Positions 12,420-25,552 of a stretch of 64,000 nucleotides of DNA are shown in pieces. The DNA lies in the NCBI GenBank assembly GCA_963691705.1, contig OY829540.1, positions 45,544,158-45,608,157 of the forward strand, given 5' to 3'. The notes beneath the pieces were generated by a model. The model ran no database searches. It had not been told where the DNA came from and saw only the letters and a program-made list of their open reading frames with translations. The translations under genes and the position numbers were made by a program. Source of the stretch: Viola odorata. Lineage: Eukaryota; Streptophyta; Magnoliopsida; Malpighiales; Violaceae. The first letter of the stretch is position 1. Each line of letters begins with the position of its first letter.

Positions 12420-13479
12420 TGACCAGACACAACATTATCAGATGACATGTGCGGACGTGACCAAACACAACATTAAAAATACGATGTGGGGACGTGACCC
12501 TTTAGAACGCTTAACAGACAACATGTACAGACGTGACCAGACACAACATTATCTGACGACATGTGCGGACGTGACCAAACATGATGTGGGGACGTGACCC
12601 TTCACAACGCTTAACAGACAACATGTGCGGACGTGACCAGACACAACATTATCAGACGACATGTGCGGATGTGACCAAACACGATGTGGGGACGTGACCC
12701 TTCACAACGCTTAACAGACAACATGTGCGGACGTGACCAGACACAACATTATCAGACGACATGTGAGGACGTGACCAAACACAACATATAAAACACGATG
12801 TGGGGACGTGACCTTCACAACGCTTAACAGACAACATGTACAGACGTGACCAGACACAACATTATCTGACGACATGTGCGGACGTGACCAAACACGATGT
12901 GGGGACGTGACCCTTCACAACGCTTATCCGACAACATGTGCGGACGTGACCAGACACAACATTATCAGACGACATGTACGGACGTGACCAAACACAACAC
13001 TAAAAACACGATGTGTGGGCGTGACCCATCACAACGCTTAACAGACAACATGTGCAGACGTGACCAGACACAACATTATCAGACGACATGTGCGGATGTG
13101 ACCAAACACGATGTGGGGACGTGACCCTTCACAACGCTTAACAGACAACATGTGCGGACGTGACCAGACACAACATTAAAAACACGATGTGGTGACGTGA
13201 CCCTTCACAAAGCTTATCAGAGAACATGTGCAAACACAACATTAAAAACACGATGTGGGGACGTGACCCTTCACAACGCTTAACAGACAGCATGTGCAAA
13301 CACAACATTAAAAACATGATGTGGGGAAGTGACCCTTCACAACGCTTAACAGACAACATGTGCAGACGTGACCAGACACAACATTATCAGACGACATGTG
13401 CGGAAGTGACCAAACACAACATTGAAAACACGATGTGGGGACGTGACCCTTCACAACGCTTAACAGAGAACATGTGCGG

Positions 13480-13517
13480 ACGTGACCAGACACAACATTA
13501 TCAGACGACATGTGCGG
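13480..13517 (+). repeat. Exemplar monomer A (38 bp)
   Basis: A clean copy of the A monomer. It starts ACGTGACCAGACACAAC, has ATTATCAGAC in the middle and ends GACATGTGCGG. It contains the palindrome ACATGT and the E-box-like CATGTG. Common variants elsewhere are ATTATCTGAC, ATTATTAGAC, CAGATGAC and an end in GTGAGG instead of GTGCGG. A is normally followed by B. Confidence 0.95.
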
Positions 13518-13554
13518 ACGTGACCAAACACAACATTAAAAACACGATGTGGGG
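13518..13554 (+). repeat. Exemplar monomer B, long form (37 bp)
   Basis: A clean copy of long B. It starts ACGTGACCAAACACAAC, has ATTAAAAACAC and ends CGATGTGGGG. It carries two direct copies of AAACAC whose starts are 14 bp apart; these flank the segment missing from the short form. Variants include ATTGAAAAC, ATTAAAAATACG, ATTAAACATACG and AACAGGATG. Confidence 0.95.
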
Positions 13555-13593
13555 ACGTGACCCTTCACAACGCTTAACAGACAACATGTGCGG
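13555..13593 (+). repeat. Exemplar monomer C (39 bp)
   Basis: A clean copy of C. It starts ACGTGACCCTTCACAACGC, has TTAACAGACAAC and ends CATGTGCGG. Aligned to A it shares ACGTGACC, CACAAC, TTA-CAGAC-AC and CATGTGCGG, with one extra base. Variants include CTTTAGAACGC, CCATCACAACGC, ACAAAGCTTA, GCTTCACAG and an end in CAGAGAAC or CAGACGAC before ATGTGC. Confidence 0.95.
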
Positions 13594-14902
13594 ACGTTAC
13601 CAGACACAACATTATCAGACGACATGTGCGGACGCGACCAAAAACGATGTGGGGACGTGACCCTTCACAACTCTTAACAGGCATCATGTGCGGACGTGAC
13701 CAGACACAACATTATCAGACGACATGTGCGGATGTGAGCAAACACGATGTGGGGACGTGACCCTTCACAACGCTTAACAGACAACATGTGCGGACGTGAC
13801 CAAACACAACATTAAACATACGATGTGGGGACGTGACCTTTCACAACGCTTAACAGAAAACATGTGCAGACGTGACCAGACACAACATTATTAGACGACA
13901 TGTGCGGACGTGACCAAACACGATGTGAGGACGTAACCCTTGACAATGCTTACCAGACAACATGTACGGACGTGACCAGACACAACATTATCAGACGACA
14001 TGTGCGGATGTGACCACACACAACATTAAAAACAGGATGTGGGGACGTGACCCTTCACAACGCTTAACAGACGACATGTGCAGACGTGACCAGACACAAC
14101 ATTATCAGACGACATGTGCGGACGTGACCAAACACGATATGGGGACATGACCCTTCAAAACGCTTAACAGACAACATGTGCGGACGTGACCACACACAAC
14201 ATTAAAAACACGATGTGGGGACGTGACCCTTCACAACGCTTAACAGACGACATGTGCAGACTTGACCAGACACAACATTATCAGATGACATGTGCGGACG
14301 TGACCAAACACAACATTAAAAATACGATGTGGGGACGTGACCCTTTAGAACGCTTAACAGACAACATGTGCGGACGTGACCAGACACTACATTATCAGAC
14401 GACATGTGCGGACGTGACCAAACACGATGTGAGGACGTGACCCTTCACAACGCTTCACAGACAACATGTGCGGACGTGACCAGACACAACATTATCAGAC
14501 GACATGTGAGGACGTGACCAAACACACCATATAAAACACGATGTGGGGACGTGACCTTCACAACGCTTAACAGACAACATGTACAGACGTGACCAGACAC
14601 AACATTATCTGACGACATGTGCGGACGTGACCAAACACGATGTGGGGACGTGACCCTTCACAACGCTTAACAGACAACATGTGCGGACGTGACCAGACAC
14701 AACATTATCAGACGACATGTGCGGACGTGACAAACACAACATTAAAAACACGATGTGTGGGCGTGACCCATCACAACGCTTAACAGACAACATGTACAGA
14801 CGTGACCAGACACAACATTATCTGACGACATGTGCGGACGTGACCAAACACGATGTGGGGACGTGACCCTTCACAACGCTTAACAGACAACATGTGCGGA
14901 CG

Positions 14903-17385
14903 TGACCAGACACAACATTATCAGATGACATGTGCGGACGTGACCAAACACAACATTAAAAATACGATGTGGGGACGTGACCCTTTAGAACGCTTAACAG
15001 ACAACATGTACAGACGTGACCAGACACAACATTATCTGACGACATGTGCGGACGTGACCAAACATGATGTGGGGACGTGACCCTTCACAACGCTTAACAG
15101 ACAACATGTGCGGACGTGACCAGACACAACATTATCAGACGACATGTGCGGATGTGACCAAACACGATGTGGGGACGTGACCCTTCACAACGCTTAACAG
15201 ACAACATGTGCGGACGTGACCAGACACAACATTATCAGACGACATGTGAGGACGTGACCAAACACAACATATAAAACACGATGTGGGGACGTGACCTTCA
15301 CAACGCTTAACAGACAACATGTACAGACGTGACCAGACACAACATTATCTGACGACATGTGCGGACGTGACCAAACACGATGTGGGGACGTGACCCTTCA
15401 CAACGCTTATCCGACAACATGTGCGGACGTGACCAGACACAACATTATCAGACGACATGTACGGACGTGACCAAACACAACACTAAAAACACGATGTGTG
15501 GGCGTGACCCATCACAACGCTTAACAGACAACATGTGCAGACGTGACCAGACACAACATTATCAGACGACATGTGCGGATGTGACCAAACACGATGTGGG
15601 GACGTGACCCTTCACAACGCTTAACAGACAACATGTGCGGACGTGACCAGACACAACATTAAAAACACGATGTGGTGACGTGACCCTTCACAAAGCTTAT
15701 CAGAGAACATGTGCAAACACAACATTAAAAACACGATGTGGGGACGTGACCCTTCACAACGCTTAACAGACAGCATGTGCAAACACAACATTAAAAACAT
15801 GATGTGGGGAAGTGACCCTTCACAACGCTTAACAGACAACATGTGCAGACGTGACCAGACACAACATTATCAGACGACATGTGCGGAAGTGACCAAACAC
15901 AACATTGAAAACACGATGTGGGGACGTGACCCTTCACAACGCTTAACAGAGAACATGTGCGGACGTGACCAGACACAACATTATCAGACGACATGTGCGG
16001 ACGTGACCAAACACAACATTAAAAACACGATGTGGGGACGTGACCCTTCACAACGCTTAACAGACAACATGTGCGGACGTTACCAGACACAACATTATCA
16101 GACGACATGTGCGGACGCGACCAAAAACGATGTGGGGACGTGACCCTTCACAGCTCTTAACAGGCATCATGTGCGGACGTGACCAGACACAACATTATCA
16201 GACGACATGTGCGGATGTGAGCAAACACGATGTGGGGACGTGACCCTTCACAACGCTTAACAGACAACATGTGCGGACGTGACCAAACACAACATTAAAC
16301 ATACGATGTGGGGACGTGACCTTTCACAACGCTTAACAGAAAACATGTGCAGACGTGACCAGACACAACATTATTAGACGACATGTGCGGACGTGACCAA
16401 ACACGATGTGAGGACGTAACCCTTGACAATGCTTACCAGACAACATGTACGGACGTGACCAGACACAACATTATCAGACGACATGTGCGGATGTGACCAC
16501 ACACAACATTAAAAACAGGATGTGGGGACGTGACCCTTCACAACGCTTAACAGACGACATGTGCAGACGTGACCAGACACAACATTATCAGACGACATGT
16601 GCGGACGTGACCAAACACGATATGGGGACATGACCCTTCAAAACGCTTAACAGACAACATGTGCGGACGTGACCACACACAACATTAAAAACACGATGTG
16701 GGGACGTGACCCTTCACAACGCTTAACAGACGACATGTGCAGACTTGACCAGACACAACATTATCAGATGACATGTGCGGACGTGACCAAACACAACATT
16801 AAAAATACGATGTGGGGACGTGACCCTTTAGAACGCTTAACAGACAACATGTGCGGACGTGACCAGACACTACATTATCAGACGACATGTGCGGACGTGA
16901 CCAAACACGATGTGAGGACGTGACCCTTCACAACGCTTCACAGACAACATGTGCGGACGTGACCAGACACAACATTATCAGACGACATGTGAGGACGTGA
17001 CCAAACACACCATATAAAACACGATGTGGGGACGTGACCTTCACAACGCTTAACAGACAACATGTACAGACGTGACCAGACACAACATTATCTGACGACA
17101 TGTGCGGACGTGACCAAACACGATGTGGGGACGTGACCCTTCACAACGCTTAACAGACAACATGTGCGGACGTGACCAGACACAACATTATCAGACGACA
17201 TGTGCGGACGTGACAAACACAACATTAAAAACACGATGTGTGGGCGTGACCCATCACAACGCTTAACAGACAACATGTACAGACGTGACCAGACACAACA
17301 TTATCTGACGACATGTGCGGACGTGACCAAACACGATGTGGGGACGTGACCCTTCACAACGCTTAACAGACAACATGTGCGGACG
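14903..17385 (+). repeat. 2,483 bp higher-order repeat, copy 2
   Basis: The second copy. It diverges near 17408, where CAGACGAC replaces CAGATGAC. Its last 900 bp were copied again as the start of the 3,140 bp repeat, so this duplication came before that one. Confidence 0.88.
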
Positions 17386-19629
17386 TGACCAGACACAACA
17401 TTATCAGACGACATGTGCGGACCTGACCAAACACAACATTAAAAACACGATGTGTGGGCGTGACCCATCACAACGCTTAACAGACAACATGTGCAGACGT
17501 GACCTGACACAACATTATCAGACGACATGTGCGGATGTGACCAAGCACGATGTGGGGACGTGACCCTTCACAACGCTTAACAGACAACATGTGCGGACGT
17601 GACCAGACACAACATTAAAAACACGATGTGGTGACGTGACCCTTCACAAAGCTTAACAGAGAACATGTGTAAACACAACATTAAAAACACGATGTGGGGA
17701 CGTGACCCTTCACAACGCTTAACAGACAGCATGTGCAAACACAACATTAAAAACATGATGTGGGGACGTGACCCTTCACAACGCTTAACAGACAACATGT
17801 GCAGACGTGACCAGACACAACATTATCAGACGACATGTGCGGAAGTGACCAAACACAACATTAAAAACACGATGTGGGGACGTGACCCTTCACAACGCTT
17901 AACAGAGAACATGTGCAGACGTGACCAGACACAACATTATCAGACGACATGTGCGGACGTGACCAAAGACAACATTAAAAACACGATGTGGGGACGTGAC
18001 CCTTCACAACGCTTAACAGACAACATGTGCGGACGTTACCAGACACAACATTATCAGACGACATGTGCGGACGCGACCAAAAACGATGTGGGGACGTGAC
18101 CCTTCACAACTCTTAACAGGCATCATGTGCGGACGTGACCAGACACAACATTATCAGACGACATGTGCGGATGTGAGCAAACACGATGTGGGGACGTGAC
18201 CCTTAACAACGCTTAACAGACAACATGTGCGGACGTGACCAAACACAACATTAAACATACGATGTGGGGACGTGACCTTTCACAACGCTTAACAGAAAAC
18301 ATGTGCAGACGTGACCAGACACAACATTATTAGACGACATGTGCGGACGTGACCAAACACGATGTGAGGACGTAACCCTTCACAATGCTTACCAGACAAC
18401 ATGTGCGGACGTGACCAGACACAACATTATCAGACGACATGTGCGGACGTGACCACACACAACATTAAAAACAGGATGTGGGGACGTGACCCTTCACAAC
18501 GCTTAACAGACGACATGTGCAGACGTGACCAGACACAACATTATCAGACGACATGTGCGGACGTGACCAAACACGATATGGGGACATGACCCTTCAAAAC
18601 GCTTAACAGACAACATGTGCGGACGTGACCACACACAACATTAAAAACACGATGTGGGGACGTGACCCTTCACAACGCTTAACAGACGACATGTGCAGAC
18701 TTGACCAGACACAACATTATCAGATGACATGTGCGGACGTGACCAAACACAACATTAAAAATACGATGTGGGGACGTGACCCTTTAGAACGCTTAACAGA
18801 CAACATGTGCAGACGTGACCAGACACAACATTATCAGACGACATGTGCGGAAGTGACCAAACACAACATTGAAAACACGATGTGGGGACGTGACCCTTCA
18901 CAACGCTTAACAGAGAACATGTGCGGACGTGACCAGACACAACATTATCAGACGACATGTGCGGACGTGACCAAACACAACATTAAAAACACGATGTGGG
19001 GACGTGACCCTTCACAACGCTTAACAGACAACATGTGCGGACGTTACCAGACACAACATTATCAGACGACATGTGCGGACGCGACCAAAAATGATGTGGG
19101 GACGTGACCCTTCACAACTCTTAACAGGCATCATGTGCGGACGTGACCAGACACAACATTATCAGACGACATGTGCGGATGTGAGCAAACACGATGTGGG
19201 GACGTGACCCTTCACAACGCTTAACAGACAACATGTGCGGACGTGACCAAACACAACATTAAACATACGATGTGGGGACGTGACCTTTCACAACGCTTAA
19301 CAGAAAACATGTGCAGACGTGACCAGACACAACATTATTAGACGACATGTGCGGACGTGACCAAACACGATGTGAGGACGTAACCCTTCACAATGCTTAC
19401 CAGACAACATGTACGGACGTGACCAGACACAACATTATCAGACGACATGTGCGGATGTGACCACACACAACATTAAAAACAGGATGTGGGGAAGTGACCC
19501 TTCACAACGTTTAACAGACGACATGTGCAGACGTGACCAGACACAACATTATCAGACGACATGTGCGGACGTGACCAAACACGATTTGGGGACATGACCC
19601 TTCAAAACGCTTAACAGACAACATGTGCG
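16490..19629 (+). repeat. 3,140 bp higher-order repeat, copy 1
   Basis: Matches 19630-22769 at offset 3,140. Shared private variants include GACCTGACC near 17422/20562, CAAGCACGATG near 17545/20685, ATGTGTAAACAC near 17665/20805, CCAAAGACAAC near 17964/21104, CCTTAACAACG near 18202/21342 and GATTTGGGGACATG near 19583/22723. The only clear difference I saw is GACATGACC near 21700 against GACGTGACC near 18560. The 66 bp pair is at 17665. Confidence 0.9.
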
Positions 19630-22600
19630 GACGTGACCACACACAACATTAAAAACAGGATGTGGGGACGTGACCCTTCACAACGCTTAACAGACGACAT
19701 GTGCAGACGTGACCAGACACAACATTATCAGACGACATGTGCGGACGTGACCAAACACGATATGGGGACATGACCCTTCAAAACGCTTAACAGACAACAT
19801 GTGCGGACGTGACCACACACAACATTAAAAACACGATGTGGGGACGTGACCCTTCACAACGCTTAACAGACGACATGTGCAGACTTGACCAGACACAACA
19901 TTATCAGATGACATGTGCGGACGTGACCAAACACAACATTAAAAATACGATGTGGGGACGTGACCCTTTAGAACGCTTAACAGACAACATGTGCGGACGT
20001 GACCAGACACTACATTATCAGACGACATGTGCGGACGTGACCAAACACGATGTGAGGACGTGACCCTTCACAACGCTTCACAGACAACATGTGCGGACGT
20101 GACCAGACACAACATTATCAGACGACATGTGAGGACGTGACCAAACACACCATATAAAACACGATGTGGGGACGTGACCTTCACAACGCTTAACAGACAA
20201 CATGTACAGACGTGACCAGACACAACATTATCTGACGACATGTGCGGACGTGACCAAACACGATGTGGGGACGTGACCCTTCACAACGCTTAACAGACAA
20301 CATGTGCGGACGTGACCAGACACAACATTATCAGACGACATGTGCGGACGTGACAAACACAACATTAAAAACACGATGTGTGGGCGTGACCCATCACAAC
20401 GCTTAACAGACAACATGTACAGACGTGACCAGACACAACATTATCTGACGACATGTGCGGACGTGACCAAACACGATGTGGGGACGTGACCCTTCACAAC
20501 GCTTAACAGACAACATGTGCGGACGTGACCAGACACAACATTATCAGACGACATGTGCGGACCTGACCAAACACAACATTAAAAACACGATGTGTGGGCG
20601 TGACCCATCACAACGCTTAACAGACAACATGTGCAGACGTGACCTGACACAACATTATCAGACGACATGTGCGGATGTGACCAAGCACGATGTGGGGACG
20701 TGACCCTTCACAACGCTTAACAGACAACATGTGCGGACGTGACCAGACACAACATTAAAAACACGATGTGGTGACGTGACCCTTCACAAAGCTTAACAGA
20801 GAACATGTGTAAACACAACATTAAAAACACGATGTGGGGACGTGACCCTTCACAACGCTTAACAGACAGCATGTGCAAACACAACATTAAAAACATGATG
20901 TGGGGACGTGACCCTTCACAACGCTTAACAGACAACATGTGCAGACGTGACCAGACACAACATTATCAGACGACATGTGCGGAAGTGACCAAACACAACA
21001 TTAAAAACACGATGTGGGGACGTGACCCTTCACAACGCTTAACAGAGAACATGTGCAGACGTGACCAGACACAACATTATCAGACGACATGTGCGGACGT
21101 GACCAAAGACAACATTAAAAACACGATGTGGGGACGTGACCCTTCACAACGCTTAACAGACAACATGTGCGGACGTTACCAGACACAACATTATCAGACG
21201 ACATGTGCGGACGCGACCAAAAACGATGTGGGGACGTGACCCTTCACAACTCTTAACAGGCATCATGTGCGGACGTGACCAGACACAACATTATCAGACG
21301 ACATGTGCGGATGTGAGCAAACACGATGTGGGGACGTGACCCTTAACAACGCTTAACAGACAACATGTGCGGACGTGACCAAACACAACATTAAACATAC
21401 GATGTGGGGACGTGACCTTTCACAACGCTTAACAGAAAACATGTGCAGACGTGACCAGACACAACATTATTAGACGACATGTGCGGACGTGACCAAACAC
21501 GATGTGAGGACGTAACCCTTCACAATGCTTACCAGACAACATGTGCGGACGTGACCAGACACAACATTATCAGACGACATGTGCGGACGTGACCACACAC
21601 AACATTAAAAACAGGATGTGGGGACGTGACCCTTCACAACGCTTAACAGACGACATGTGCAGACGTGACCAGACACAACATTATCAGACGACATGTGCGG
21701 ACATGACCAAACACGATATGGGGACATGACCCTTCAAAACGCTTAACAGACAACATGTGCGGACGTGACCACACACAACATTAAAAACACGATGTGGGGA
21801 CGTGACCCTTCACAACGCTTAACAGACGACATGTGCAGACTTGACCAGACACAACATTATCAGATGACATGTGCGGACGTGACCAAACACAACATTAAAA
21901 ATACGATGTGGGGACGTGACCCTTTAGAACGCTTAACAGACAACATGTGCAGACGTGACCAGACACAACATTATCAGACGACATGTGCGGAAGTGACCAA
22001 ACACAACATTGAAAACACGATGTGGGGACGTGACCCTTCACAACGCTTAACAGAGAACATGTGCGGACGTGACCAGACACAACATTATCAGACGACATGT
22101 GCGGACGTGACCAAACACAACATTAAAAACACGATGTGGGGACGTGACCCTTCACAACGCTTAACAGACAACATGTGCGGACGTTACCAGACACAACATT
22201 ATCAGACGACATGTGCGGACGCGACCAAAAATGATGTGGGGACGTGACCCTTCACAACTCTTAACAGGCATCATGTGCGGACGTGACCAGACACAACATT
22301 ATCAGACGACATGTGCGGATGTGAGCAAACACGATGTGGGGACGTGACCCTTCACAACGCTTAACAGACAACATGTGCGGACGTGACCAAACACAACATT
22401 AAACATACGATGTGGGGACGTGACCTTTCACAACGCTTAACAGAAAACATGTGCAGACGTGACCAGACACAACATTATTAGACGACATGTGCGGACGTGA
22501 CCAAACACGATGTGAGGACGTAACCCTTCACAATGCTTACCAGACAACATGTACGGACGTGACCAGACACAACATTATCAGACGACATGTGCGGATGTGA

Positions 22601-22769
22601 CCACACACAACATTAAAAACAGGATGTGGGGAAGTGACCCTTCACAACGTTTAACAGACGACATGTGCAGACGTGACCAGACACAACATTATCAGACGAC
22701 ATGTGCGGACGTGACCAAACACGATTTGGGGACATGACCCTTCAAAACGCTTAACAGACAACATGTGCG
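19630..22769 (+). repeat. 3,140 bp higher-order repeat, copy 2
   Basis: The second, nearly identical copy. At the join, the AACAGGATG to GATATGG/GATTTGG pair of trimers is present twice 176 bp apart (near 19480 and 19656). This is what an out-of-register crossover at that point would leave. The match ends near 22798, where AACACGATG replaces AACAGGATG. Confidence 0.9.
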
Positions 22770-22770
22770 G

Positions 22771-22830
22771 ACGTGACCACACACAACATTAAAAACACGA
22801 TGTGGGGACGTGACCAAACACGATGTGGGG
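22771..22830 (+). repeat. B-B doublet (long B followed by short B)
   Basis: A long B (22771-22807) is followed directly by a short B (22808-22830) with no C or A between. It breaks the A-B-C order exactly where the 3,140 bp match ends, so it marks a recombination junction. Confidence 0.85.
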
Positions 22831-23061
22831 ACGTGACCCTTCACAACGCTTAACAGACGACATGTGCAGACTTGACCAGACACAACATTATCAGATGACA
22901 TGTGCGGACGTGACCAAACCCAACATTAAAAATACGATGTGGGGACGTGACCCTTTAGAACGCTTAACAGACAACATGTACAGACGTGACCAGACACAAC
23001 ATTATCTGACGACATGTGCGGACGTGACCAGACACTACATTATCAGACGTCATGTGCGGAC
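22831..23061 (+). repeat. Junction trimers
   Basis: Trimers with ACTTGACC, CAAACCCAAC, ATTAAAAATACG, CTTTAGAACGC, GTACAG and an A-A doublet near 23020 (ATTATCTGAC then CACTACATT). They join the 3,140 bp and 2,491 bp domains. Confidence 0.65.
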
Positions 23062-25552
23062 GTGACCAAACACGATGTGAGGACGTGACCCTTCACAACG
23101 CTTCACAGACAACATGTGCGGACGTGACCAGACACAACATTATCAGACGACATGTGAGGACGTGAGCAAACACAACATATAAAACACGATGTGGGGACGT
23201 GACCTTCACAACGCTTAACAGACAACATGTACAGACGTGACCAGACACAACATTATCTGACGACATGTGCGGACGTGACCAAACACGATGTGGGGACGTG
23301 ACCCTTCACAACGCTTAACCGACAACATGTGCGGACGTGACCAGACACAACATTATCAGACGACATGTGCGGACGTGACCAAACACAACATTAAAAACAC
23401 GATGTGTGGGCGTGACCCATCACAACGCTTAACAGACAACATGTGCAGACGTGAACTGACACAACATTATCAGACGACATGTGCGGATGTGACCAAACAC
23501 GATGTGGGGACGTGACCCTTCACAACGCTTAACAGACAACATGTGCGGACGTGACCAGACACAACATTAAAAACACGATGTGGTGACGTGACCCTTCACA
23601 AAGCTTAACAGAGAACATGTGCAAACACAACATTAAAAACACGATGTGGGGACGTGACCCTTCACAACGCTTAACAGACAGTATGTGCAAACACAACATT
23701 AAAAACATGATGTGGGGACGTGACCCTTCACAACGCTTAACAGACAACATGTGCAGACGTGACCAGACACAACATTATCAGACGACATGTGCGGAAGTGA
23801 CCAAACACAACATTGAAAACACGATGTGGGGACGTGACCCTTCACAACGCTTAACAGACAACATGTGCGGACGTGACCAGACACAACATTATCAGACGAC
23901 ATGTGAGGACGTGACCAAACACAACATATAAAACACGATGTGGGGACGTGACCTTCACAACGCTTAACAGACAACATGTACAGACGTGACCAGACACAAC
24001 ATTATCTGACGACATGTGCGGACGTGACCAAACACGATGTGGGGACGTGACCCTTCACAACGCTTAACCGACAACATGTGCGGACGTGACCAGACACAAC
24101 ATTATCAGACGACATGTGCGGACGTGACCAAACACAACATTAAAAACACGATGTGTGGGCGTGACCCATCACAACGCTTAACAGACAACATGTGCAGACG
24201 TGACCTGACACAACATTATCAGACGACATGTGCGGATGTGACCAAACACGATGTGGGGACGTGACCCTTCACAACGCTTAACAGACAACATGTGCGGACG
24301 TGACCAGACACAACATTAAAAACACGATGTGGTGACGTGACCCTTCACAAAGCTTAACAGAGAACATGTGCAAACACAACATTAAAAACACGATGTGGGG
24401 ACGTGACCCTTCACAACGCTTAACAGACAGCATGTGCAAACACAACATTAAAAACATGATGTGGGGACGTGACCCTTCACAACGCTTAACAGACAACATG
24501 TGCAGACGTGACCAGACACAACATTATCAGACGACATGTGCGGAAGTGACCAAACACAACATTGAAAACACGATGTGGGGACGTGACCCTTCACAACGCT
24601 TAACAGAGAACATGTGCGGACGTGACCAGACACAACATTATCAGACGACATGTGCGGACGTGAACAAACACAACATTAAAAACACGATGTGGGGACGTGA
24701 CCCTTCACAACGCTTAACAGACAACATGTGCGGACGTTACCAGACACAACATTATCAGACGACATGTGCGGACGCGACCAAAAACGATGTGGGGACGTGA
24801 CCCTTCACAACTCTTAACAGGCATCATGTGCGGACGTGACCAGACACAACATTATCAGACGACATGTGCGGATGTGAGCAAACACGATGTGGGGACGTGA
24901 CCCTTCACAACGCTTAACAGACAATATGTGCGGACGTGACCAAACACAACATTAAACATACGATGTGGGGACGTGACCTTTCACAACGCTTAACAGAAAA
25001 CATGTGCATACGTGACCAGACACAACATTATTAGACGACATGTGCGGACGTGACCAAACACGATGTGAGGACGTAACCCTTCACAATGCTTACCAGACAA
25101 CATGTGCGGACGTGACCAGACACAACATTATCAGACGACATGTGCGGATGTGACCACACACAACATTAAAAACAGGATGTGGGGACGTGACCCTTCACAA
25201 CGCTTAACAGACGACATGTGCAGACGTGACCAGACACAACATTATCAGACGACATGTGCGGACGTGACCAAACACGATATGGGGACATGACCCTTCAAAA
25301 CGCTTAACAGACAACATGTGCGGACGTGACCACACACAACATTAAAAACACGATGTGGGGACGTGACCCTTCACAACGCTTAACAGACGACATGTGCAGA
25401 CTTGACCAGACACAACATTATCAGATGACATGTGCGGACGTGACCAAACACAACATTAAAAATACGATGTGGGGACGTGACCCTTTAGAACGCTTAACAG
25501 ACAACATGTGCGGACGTGACCAGACACAACATTATCAGACGACATGTGCGGA
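23062..25552 (+). repeat. 2,491 bp higher-order repeat, copy 1
   Basis: Matches 25553-27590 at offset 2,491. Shared private variants include GTGAGCAAACACAACATAT near 23164/25655, GTGAACTGAC near 23451/25942, GTGAACAAACAC near 24660/27151 and GTGCATACGTG near 25006/27497. It contains a nested 749 bp tandem duplication (23108-23856 and 23857-24605), so the 66 bp pair occurs at both 23617 and 24366. Confidence 0.87.

Larger units (their letters stand above)
12420..14902 (+). repeat. 2,483 bp higher-order repeat, copy 1
   Basis: Matches 14903-17385 at offset 2,483. Shared private variants include CATGATGTGGGG near 12580/15063, CTTATCCGAC near 12924/15407, CACTAAAAAC near 12990/15473, GGGGAAGTGACCC near 13323/15806, CTTGACAATGC near 13938/16421 and CACTACATT near 14386/16869. 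Copy 2 has a single CACAGCTC near 16150. The left boundary is near 12420, where ACTTGACCAG here corresponds to ACGTGACCAG in copy 2. Confidence 0.88.
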
